Assembly (NCBI GenBank): GCA_002401225.1
Contig: NVSM01000054.1
Location: 1 to 6,720, forward strand
DNA: 6,720 nt
DNA from: a bacterium
GTDB lineage: Bacteria > Planctomycetota > Phycisphaerae > Phycisphaerales > UBA1924
Direction of reading: 5' to 3'
Shown here: positions 1 to 5,141 of the stretch, one piece after another
Numbering within the stretch: position 1 is the first letter of the stretch
Layout: every line of letters begins with the position of its first letter
Made by a program: the position numbers and the translations under genes
Notes under the pieces: generated by a model
What the model was told of the DNA's origin: nothing
What the model saw: the letters and a program-made list of their open reading frames with translations, nothing else
Databases searched by the model: none

Positions 1-16
1 CTCACTGCGTTCGACA

Positions 17-40
17 CCTCCCCCGGAGGCCCGGGGGAGG
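17..40. other. Perfect GC-rich hairpin upstream of arsM
   Basis: Left arm CCTCCCCCGG (17-26) and right arm CCGGGGGAGG (31-40) are exact reverse complements, giving a 10-bp, nearly all-GC stem with a 4-nt AGGC loop. No T-run follows (the next bases are CGAAAAGAAA), so it is not a textbook intrinsic terminator on the + strand. It could be the 3' end signal of a gene left of the window, an mRNA-stabilising element, or a leader structure of arsM. Bases 1-16 are too short to assign to a gene. Confidence 0.6.
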
Positions 41-64
41 CGAAAAGAAACAGACACCAATGAA

Positions 65-69
65 AAGGA
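65..69 (+). promoter_or_regulatory. Shine-Dalgarno that decides the arsM start
   Basis: AAGGA lies 8 nt before the ATG at 78, an ideal spacing. The in-frame ATG at 60 has only a poor purine stretch in front of it and would put this AAGGA inside the coding region. Family N-termini also begin close to the EIRNQIR helix, which supports the ATG at 78. Confidence 0.65.
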
Positions 70-77
70 ATACAACG

Positions 78-947
78 ATGAACACAACGAACACTGAAGA
101 AATCAGAAACCAAATCCGGAATGACTATGCGAAGGTCGCCACGACCGCTGGCGGATGTTGTGGCGGCGCATGTGGAGTCACCGACTCAATCGATGCGGGT
201 GAACTCGCGGAGAAAATCGGGTATACCAAAAAGGAACTCGAAGCGTTGCCTGCGGATGCGAATATGGGGTTATCGTGTGGGAATCCGACTGTGATTGCTG
301 CTTTAAAAGAAGGCGAAACCATCCTCGATCTTGGATCGGGCGGCGGGTTTGATATCTTCCTTGCGGGGCCCAAGGTCGGCAAGACTGGCAGGGCGATCGG
401 GGTTGATATGACCCATGAGATGCTCTCCAAGGCTCGCAAGAACATCGGGCAGTATCGTGAATCAACCGGGCTTGACAATGTTGAGTTTCGGCTTGGTGAG
501 ATCGAGCATTTGCCGGTGGCTGATGAATCGGTGGATGTGATTATCTCGAACTGTGTATTGAATCTTTCGATGGATAAGCCTCAGGTTTGGCGGGAGATTG
601 CACGAGTGCTCAAGCCGGGCGGGCGGGTTGCGTTGTCGGATATTGCACTGCTCAAGCCATTGCCTGCTGCGGTCAAGGACATCATGAACTCTTGGGCGGG
701 GTGTGTCGCGGGGGCTGAACTGGTCGAGGATACCCGCCAGCAGATGATCGATGCGGGGCTGAGCGATATCGAGTTGACACCGAAATCCGACTATGTCGAT
801 GCCCTGGTCGCAGCTGATGACGAGTTGTACCAGCAGATCGTAAAGCACTTCGCTACTGGTGAATCTGCTGGTGATGTGATTACGAGTCTGGATATCCAAG
901 CAACCAAGCCCGGAGGCGATTGCTGTGGATCGAACTGCTGCTCGTAA
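78..947 (+). CDS. arsM: Arsenite S-adenosylmethionine methyltransferase (ArsM)
   Basis: Cytosolic enzyme that transfers methyl groups from SAM to trivalent arsenic, giving mono- to trimethylated arsenicals, a detoxification route. With the start at 78 the protein has 289 residues, normal for bacterial ArsM; an in-frame ATG at 60 would add six. The class I methyltransferase core shows the SAM motif I LDLGSGGGFD (83-92) and the acidic strand end GVD (108-110), then LKPGGR (178-183). The three cysteines of the ArsM active site are visible: C67 in SCGNP, C159 in SNCVLNL and C209 in AGCVAGA. Extra thiols sit in an N-terminal GGCCGGACG (25-33) and a C-terminal CCGSNCC (282-288), both typical places for As(III) capture. 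No arsR, arsC or efflux gene is visible, so any ars operon partner would lie to the left. The assignment is by motif and is strong. Confidence 0.95.
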   Translation: MNTTNTEEIRNQIRNDYAKVATTAGGCCGGACGVTDSIDAGELAEKIGYTKKELEALPADANMGLSCGNPTVIAALKEGETILDLGSGGGFDIFLAGPKVGKTGRAIGVDMTHEMLSKARKNIGQYRESTGLDNVEFRLGEIEHLPVADESVDVIISNCVLNLSMDKPQVWREIARVLKPGGRVALSDIALLKPLPAAVKDIMNSWAGCVAGAELVEDTRQQMIDAGLSDIELTPKSDYVDALVAADDELYQQIVKHFATGESAGDVITSLDIQATKPGGDCCGSNCCS

Positions 948-1001
948 ACAAGCGATGGAGCCGTGCGTCCGATAGCATTTTGAAACTACTAAAAACACGC
1001 T

Positions 1002-1026
1002 AAAAACCTCGCCAAGAGGGCTTTTT
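1002..1026 (+). terminator. Probable weak intrinsic terminator after arsM
   Basis: A short stem CCTC (1007-1010) with GAGG (1016-1019) around a GCCAA loop is flanked by AAAAA (1002-1006) and TTTTT (1022-1026). The A and T runs can pair if a GC bulge (1020-1021) is allowed. The T-run and the position 55-80 nt after the arsM stop fit a terminator, but the G/C stem is only 4 bp. The A-run/T-run symmetry would also let it act on the other strand. Confidence 0.5.
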
Positions 1027-1063
1027 ACTGGTACAACACCCCGCCTCTGCTACTCTTCAAACC

Positions 1064-1083
1064 GATGGGTGTATTTCCCCATC
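1064..1083 (+). other. Small stem-loop in the leader of the PEP-CTERM-like gene
   Basis: GATGGG (1064-1069) and CCCATC (1078-1083) form a 6-bp perfect stem with an 8-nt loop, 32 nt before the chosen start codon. An extended -10-like TGCTACTCT (1048-1056) lies just upstream and could place the transcript start near the stem, but no good -35 is visible. It may be chance. Confidence 0.3.
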
Positions 1084-1115
1084 AGAGAGTATCTCATACA
1101 CGAGGGAAGAACGAT

Positions 1116-1712
1116 ATGAAGAAGATTGCAGCAGCAGCGTTGTGCTTGGTCGTGGTAAGCCCGGCGATGGGTTCGATTACTTGGGACGGCGCACGGTTTA
1201 TCCGCAGCGGCTTGGCCGAGTGGTACGACGATATCGGCGGCAACAGTGTTTCGAATATCTACTTCCTCTCGGAAGGCGACATGCTTTACACTGGTAACGA
1301 CTCTGGTGGCGAGCACTGGCTCAATGAATCATTCGATTCTGAAGGCGTGTACGCCTACACCTTCCTTGCCAGCAACAACCTTGGCCAAACCGGCACGACC
1401 GTGTATGACCTTGAGTTGAATTTTGATGGTGTTGAAATGGGTCTGATTCAGGCATCGACCACCAGTGATTACACCGGCGGGTTGATCTACACCAGCGGCA
1501 ACCTGCAGATCGAAGTCACCCACTTCGGCTTTGATATCCTCCCAGTCGGGCAGGGCGGGGTTGATGAGGTCTCGAACTTTGGTTCGACCGCGGATGGTGC
1601 TGCCGATATCATGGGGCACCTTCAGTTCACGGTGACATCAATACCAGCACCTGGAAGCTTGGCATTGCTTGGCTTGGGCGGGGTGGCGACTTGCTCGCGT
1701 CGGCGTCGATAA
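1116..1712 (+). CDS. Secreted PEP-CTERM-like protein of unknown function
   Basis: A 198-residue exported protein. The ATG at 1116 is preferred over the in-frame ATG at 1065 because GAGGGAAG (1102-1109) is placed as a ribosome site and because the protein then starts with a classic signal peptide: MKK, hydrophobic AAAALCLVVV, and a likely cut after AMG (17-19). The mature part is rich in Gly, Ser, Thr and Asp, low in Cys, and looks like a beta-rich extracellular domain; I recognise no catalytic motif. The C-terminus is a sorting-type tail: PAPGS (177-181), a short hydrophobic LALLGLGG run and RRRR (195-198). Such PEP-CTERM-like tails are known in planctomycetes and are thought to be handled by an exosortase/archaeosortase-type enzyme; none is in this window. 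The gene stands alone between two terminators. Function unknown; the secretion and tail assignment is well supported. Confidence 0.85.
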   Translation: MKKIAAAALCLVVVSPAMGSITWDGARFIRSGLAEWYDDIGGNSVSNIYFLSEGDMLYTGNDSGGEHWLNESFDSEGVYAYTFLASNNLGQTGTTVYDLELNFDGVEMGLIQASTTSDYTGGLIYTSGNLQIEVTHFGFDILPVGQGGVDEVSNFGSTADGAADIMGHLQFTVTSIPAPGSLALLGLGGVATCSRRRR

Positions 1713-1747
1713 GAAATTTGAGCGAAAAACAACCTGAAAATCCACTC

Positions 1748-1774
1748 AACGCCCAGCCAACGCTGGGCGTTTTT
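1748..1774 (+). terminator. Strong intrinsic terminator after the PEP-CTERM-like gene
   Basis: AACGCCCAGC (1748-1757) pairs perfectly with GCTGGGCGTT (1762-1771) around a 4-nt CAAC loop, and the T-run spans 1770-1774. It starts 35 nt after the stop codon at 1712. The 10-bp GC-rich stem and the T-tract make this the clearest terminator in the window. Confidence 0.9.
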
Positions 1775-1804
1775 CATAGGATTGGCCGACATATACCCAT
1801 ATAG

Positions 1805-1827
1805 CCATCGCATGCTGCGACGGTTTT
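1805..1827 (+). terminator. Possible terminator-like hairpin in the thrS leader
   Basis: TCGCA (1808-1812) pairs with TGCGA (1816-1820) around TGC. After one A/C mismatch, CC (1805-1806) pairs with GG (1822-1823), and TTTT (1824-1827) follows at once. It ends 18 nt before the thrS ATG. It may be a backup terminator for the preceding gene or a leader attenuator for thrS. The stem is imperfect and the loop is only 3 nt, so confidence is low. Confidence 0.3.
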
Positions 1828-1845
1828 AGAAAGAGCGAGCAGAAT

Positions 1846-3924
1846 ATGCCTCAGATTACACTTCCAGACGGTTCGATTAAATCGTTCGACAACCCGGTCT
1901 CCGCCTTTGATGTTGCGATGTCAATCGGCGAACGGCTCGCCCGCGCATGCGTTGGGTGCCTGATCGATGAAGAACTCTCCGATCTCTCAACAGTGATCGA
2001 AAACGATTGCACGCTCTCGCTCGTGACTGAGAAGACCCGCGACAAGAAGGATGATCCAAACGCGATGAGCATGCTCCGTCATTCGACGGCTCATGTCATG
2101 GCCGAGGCGATTCAACGATTGATCCCCGGCGCGATGTTGGTCTATGGGCCTGCGCTTGAGAGTAGTTTTTACTATGACATCGCCTTCCCTGAAGATCGCC
2201 CATTGCGTGATGGCGACTTTGAAGCAATCGAAAAAGAGATGGCGGCGATTGTCAAAGAGGATCGCCCGTTCACTCGCTATGACATGGAATACTCCGAAGG
2301 CTTGACCAAAGTGAAGAGCGAAGGGTCGAAGTACAAACTCGACAACGCCCATCGTGCGCACGAAGCGGGTTCTTTAACTTTGAGCTTTTATGCGACCGGC
2401 GAACCGGGCAAAGACTGGGAAGATCTTTGTAGAGGCCCACACATCCCGAGCACTGGCCGCATCGGCGCGTTCAAGATCATGTCATTGGCATCGAGCTACT
2501 GGCACGGCGATGAAAACTCCGATCGCTTGACCCGTGTGTACGGCACTTCGTTCTTCAACAAGAAGGATCTCAAGAACCACCTGAATCTGCTCGAAGAAGC
2601 GAAGAAGCGCGACCATCGTGTGCTGGGCAAGAAGCTCAAGCTCTTTGCGATCGACGATGCGGTCGGGCAGGGTTTGATTTTGTGGACACCCAACGGGGCG
2701 GTCGTTCGAAAAGAACTCCAGAACTTCATCGGCGCCGAACTCACCAAGCAGGGCTACTCCGAGGTGTTCACGCCTCACATTGGCAAGCTGGATTTGTACC
2801 GTACCTCGGGTCACTTCCCGTACTATGCCGAGTCACAGTTCCCGCCGATGATCGAGCGGGATCACATGAGCATGCTCTCGGAAGAGGGATGCAGTTGTTC
2901 GCAGCTCTCGAACCATCTCAAGACCGGTGAGATTGAGGGGTTCATGCTTAAGCCCATGAACTGCCCGCATCATATTAAGATTTTCGACTCGCAGCCTCAC
3001 TCGTATAAAGACTTGCCGGTTCGACTCGCCGAGTTCGGTACTGTGTATCGGTGGGAGCAATCCGGCGAACTCAACGGCATGACCCGCGTCCGCGGCTTCA
3101 CCCAAGACGATGCACATCTCTTCTGCACACCTGATCAGATCGGGCAAGAGTTGCAAGGATGCTTGTCGCTGGTGAAGACCATCTTCAATGTGCTCGGCAT
3201 GAGCGATTATCGCGTGCGTGTTGGTTTGCGTGACCCAGACAGCGGCAAGTACATCGGCGATCCTGAGAACTGGGACAAGGCCGAGCAGGCGTGTCGTGAT
3301 GCGGCTCAAACTTTGGATGTACCATTCACTGAGGAGCCCGGCGAAGCGGCGTTCTATGGGCCCAAGATTGACTTCATTGTCAAGGATGTCATCGGGCGTG
3401 AATGGCAGCTTGGTACTGTGCAGGTCGACTACAACCTGCCTGAACGATTTGATCTTTCGTACATCGGCCCAGACAACGAGAAGCATCGCCCAGTGATGAT
3501 TCATCGTGCACCGTTCGGATCAATGGAACGATTCATCGGCGTGTTGATCGAACACTTCGCCGGCGCATTCCCGGTCTGGCTCGCGCCCGAACAGGTTCGT
3601 GTGCTGCCGATCTCTGAGAAGAGCAACGATTATGCGCACGAAGTGATGAGTGCGCTCCACGCTGTGGGCATTCGTTGCACGATGGACAATCACGACCAAC
3701 GCGTGCAGGCGAAGATCAAGAATGGTTCGGAGATGAAGATCCCGTACTTGCTTGTTGTTGGCCCTCGCGATGCCCAGAGCCGAGCGGTATCTGTGCGTGC
3801 CTTTGGTACGGAGAAGGACCTTGGGCAGATGCCTTTGGACGAGTTTATCGCAGCGATTACCGAGGAATACCGCACCAAAGGGCGGAGCAGCGTGAAGGAC
3901 CGATTCACCACAGTGAACGCATAA
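1846..3924 (+). CDS. thrS: Threonyl-tRNA synthetase
   Basis: Class II aminoacyl-tRNA synthetase that charges tRNA-Thr in the cytosol and edits mischarged Ser-tRNA-Thr. All domains of the long bacterial form are present in 692 residues: an N-terminal TGS domain (about 1-62); the editing domain with H79, H83 (HSTAH) and C195, H199 (CRGPH); the catalytic core (about 260-580); and the anticodon-binding domain (about 580-692). Zinc ligands are C373 (MNCPHH), H424 (DDAH) and H553 (MIHRAP). Motif 2 is RWEQSGELNGMTRVRGF (402-418, R402 the ATP/Thr contact) and motif 3 contains GSMERFIG. The usual G after MNCP is H here, a variant I know from Bacteroidetes-type enzymes. Between GHF (322-324) and MNCP the chain is about 25 residues longer than in E. 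coli ThrRS, and the extra stretch contains CSC (349-351). The ATG at 1846 fits the family start, though no good Shine-Dalgarno precedes it (only AGAAAGAG). infC, rpmI or rplT, often next to thrS elsewhere, do not follow. Confidence 0.97.
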   Translation: MPQITLPDGSIKSFDNPVSAFDVAMSIGERLARACVGCLIDEELSDLSTVIENDCTLSLVTEKTRDKKDDPNAMSMLRHSTAHVMAEAIQRLIPGAMLVYGPALESSFYYDIAFPEDRPLRDGDFEAIEKEMAAIVKEDRPFTRYDMEYSEGLTKVKSEGSKYKLDNAHRAHEAGSLTLSFYATGEPGKDWEDLCRGPHIPSTGRIGAFKIMSLASSYWHGDENSDRLTRVYGTSFFNKKDLKNHLNLLEEAKKRDHRVLGKKLKLFAIDDAVGQGLILWTPNGAVVRKELQNFIGAELTKQGYSEVFTPHIGKLDLYRTSGHFPYYAESQFPPMIERDHMSMLSEEGCSCSQLSNHLKTGEIEGFMLKPMNCPHHIKIFDSQPHSYKDLPVRLAEFGTVYRWEQSGELNGMTRVRGFTQDDAHLFCTPDQIGQELQGCLSLVKTIFNVLGMSDYRVRVGLRDPDSGKYIGDPENWDKAEQACRDAAQTLDVPFTEEPGEAAFYGPKIDFIVKDVIGREWQLGTVQVDYNLPERFDLSYIGPDNEKHRPVMIHRAPFGSMERFIGVLIEHFAGAFPVWLAPEQVRVLPISEKSNDYAHEVMSALHAVGIRCTMDNHDQRVQAKIKNGSEMKIPYLLVVGPRDAQSRAVSVRAFGTEKDLGQMPLDEFIAAITEEYRTKGRSSVKDRFTTVNA

Positions 3925-3948
3925 GCGAACACACCACAAATACATTGC

Positions 3949-3980
3949 AACCCGCCTCAGGAGATCCTAGGGCGGGTTTT
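3949..3980 (+). terminator. Intrinsic terminator after thrS
   Basis: AACCCGCC (3949-3956) pairs with GGCGGGTT (3971-3978). The stem continues through a T/G wobble and one C/A mismatch to AGG/CCT around an AGAT loop, and TTTT (3977-3980) closes the element. It begins 25 nt after the thrS stop codon. Confidence 0.88.
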
Positions 3981-3999
3981 AAATTACTTGATTTGTTTC

Positions 4000-4028
4000 T
4001 TGATTTCAATGATCATTGAAATTACAAT
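4000..4028 (+). promoter_or_regulatory. Candidate sigma70-type promoter for the first zinc-ribbon gene
   Basis: A -35-like TTGATT (4000-4005, 4 of 6 consensus bases) is followed by exactly 17 nt and a -10-like TACAAT (4023-4028, 5 of 6). The ATG at 4035 begins 7 nt after the -10, just where transcription would start, so the mRNA would have no leader. The region lies right after the thrS terminator and is much more AT-rich than the genes around it. No Shine-Dalgarno is present to contradict a leaderless start. Confidence 0.55.
4003..4022. promoter_or_regulatory. Perfect 20-bp palindrome in the promoter spacer, candidate operator
   Basis: ATTTCAATGATCATTGAAAT is its own reverse complement over all 20 bases, centred between 4012 and 4013. 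It overlaps the last 3 bases of the -35-like hexamer and ends one base before the -10-like hexamer. Such placement is typical of an operator for a dimeric regulator that blocks or reshapes the promoter. No regulator gene is visible in the window, so its owner is unknown. A second TTGATTT copy at 3988-3994 repeats the 4000-4006 sequence 12 bp upstream. Confidence 0.55.
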
Positions 4029-4034
4029 AATCTC

Positions 4035-5081
4035 ATGCACACGACAATCCACATCCGCTGCCTCAATTGCCAATACAACCTTGCGGATCTTCGAGACCAT
4101 AAATGCCCAGAGTGTGGACGAGCGTTTGATCCAATGAACTACGACACTTTCGATTCGCGTCCGCCGTTTGTATATTGGACCTACTGGATGCCCGGCATGC
4201 TGGCCGCGGCGATGATTGGACTGATCTGCTTCGCGGGGCTGTACACCCTTAACTCATCAGGGTGGGCGATCTGGGTCGGTGTTCCAGTTGTGATGGGCAC
4301 AGGGCTTGGGATATATTGCCGAGTATCGCGTGTGCTACTGGTCACGCTTGCGGTCTTCGTCATCGGAGGCGTGATTACTTCTCTCGGAATCATGAACTTC
4401 GCCGGGCTCTTCTGCGCACTGATCCTGTTCTTCGTCACCCTGATCCCTATCGGGGTAGGACTATTCCTCGGCACATGGATTCGCCTGGGACTCAAAGACC
4501 ACGACCCACTCTTCCGCGCATACCTCCCTGCGATTTTGCTTGTTCTTACGCCGTTCGCATTGCACTTTGCCGGGTTTTCGGGCAAAGCACATACAACGGA
4601 GCTTGCCGTGACGACTTCGCGGATTGTGATCGGGACGCCTGAGGATGTTTGGGAAACATTGATGTTCTTTGAGGATGTTGGAACCACCCCGCCGTTGCTA
4701 ATGCGGCTCGCACTGCCTCGCCCGTTGTACTCCACCGGGAGCATGAAGCAAGTTGGCGATCGGCGTGTATGCGTGTACACAAAGGGAAAGCTTGCAAAGG
4801 AGATCGTCGAAATCTCAGAGAACTCTACGCTTGCGTTTCGTGTTGTTGAACAAGAGTTTGAGCCAGCGGTTCGGCTCACCAGAGGCCAGTTTCTTCTTGA
4901 GCCGATGGGCAATGGAAGAACAAAGATCTCATTAACCACCAACTACATCCCGGTGCACTCGCCAAGGTTCGCCTGGCGATGGGCGGAGATTGCGGGAGCG
5001 AAGACGCTGCACACGCATGTGATCAACGGCATCGAATCTCAAATATTCCTCAAAGACATGGCTGTTGCAACCGAACCATAA
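4035..5081 (+). CDS. Zinc-ribbon, multi-pass membrane protein with a C-terminal SRPBCC-like domain
   Basis: A 348-residue membrane protein of unknown role. The N-terminus is a zinc ribbon, C9-x2-C12-x11-C24-x2-C27 (RCLNCQYNL ... KCPECG), of the kind common in planctomycete membrane proteins. About five hydrophobic segments follow, near 50-72, 77-94, 99-119, 122-148 and 162-180. From about 195 to 345 the sequence reads like an SRPBCC (START/polyketide-cyclase) fold: a first strand, then TPEDVWETLMFF, an alternating beta meander, a GNGRTKISL strand and a long C-terminal helix. This fold often holds a hydrophobic ligand, but none can be named. The ATG at 4035 is the only start that keeps the first CxxC close to the N-terminus; no Shine-Dalgarno precedes it. 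It follows the thrS terminator and lies 60 nt before another zinc-ribbon gene. Zinc ribbon and membrane segments are clear; the SRPBCC call is moderate. Confidence 0.85.
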   Translation: MHTTIHIRCLNCQYNLADLRDHKCPECGRAFDPMNYDTFDSRPPFVYWTYWMPGMLAAAMIGLICFAGLYTLNSSGWAIWVGVPVVMGTGLGIYCRVSRVLLVTLAVFVIGGVITSLGIMNFAGLFCALILFFVTLIPIGVGLFLGTWIRLGLKDHDPLFRAYLPAILLVLTPFALHFAGFSGKAHTTELAVTTSRIVIGTPEDVWETLMFFEDVGTTPPLLMRLALPRPLYSTGSMKQVGDRRVCVYTKGKLAKEIVEISENSTLAFRVVEQEFEPAVRLTRGQFLLEPMGNGRTKISLTTNYIPVHSPRFAWRWAEIAGAKTLHTHVINGIESQIFLKDMAVATEP

Positions 5082-5130
5082 ACAGCCCAGACGAGCAAAT
5101 GAAAGCTGCATCTTCTTATGATGTGATCCG

Positions 5131-5136
5131 TATACT
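5131..5136 (+). promoter_or_regulatory. Possible -10 element for the second zinc-ribbon gene
   Basis: TATACT matches 5 of 6 bases of TATAAT and ends 5 nt before the ATG at 5142. No convincing -35 lies 16-18 nt upstream, and no Shine-Dalgarno precedes the ATG. If used, the mRNA would be leaderless or nearly so. Alternatively the gene is read through from 4035-5081, since no terminator is visible in the 60-nt gap. Confidence 0.3.
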
Positions 5137-5141
5137 TTCAT

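Noticed and set aside
462..998. Minus-strand open frame of 178 codons opposite arsM
   Set aside because: It lies almost wholly antisense to the well-supported arsM, and its translation has no recognisable motif.
980..1006. TTGAAA ... TAAAAA as a promoter for the PEP-CTERM-like gene
   Set aside because: The spacing is only 15 nt, the -10 is poor, and the transcript would run straight into the terminator-like hairpin at 1002-1026.
1775..1845. T-box or tRNA-like regulatory leader for thrS
   Set aside because: Only about 70 nt separate the previous terminator from thrS, and no T-box sequence or specifier-loop structure is visible.
2833..3504. Minus-strand open frame of 223 codons opposite thrS
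   Set aside because: It is a codon-bias shadow of the catalytic core of thrS, with no family motif or plausible start region.
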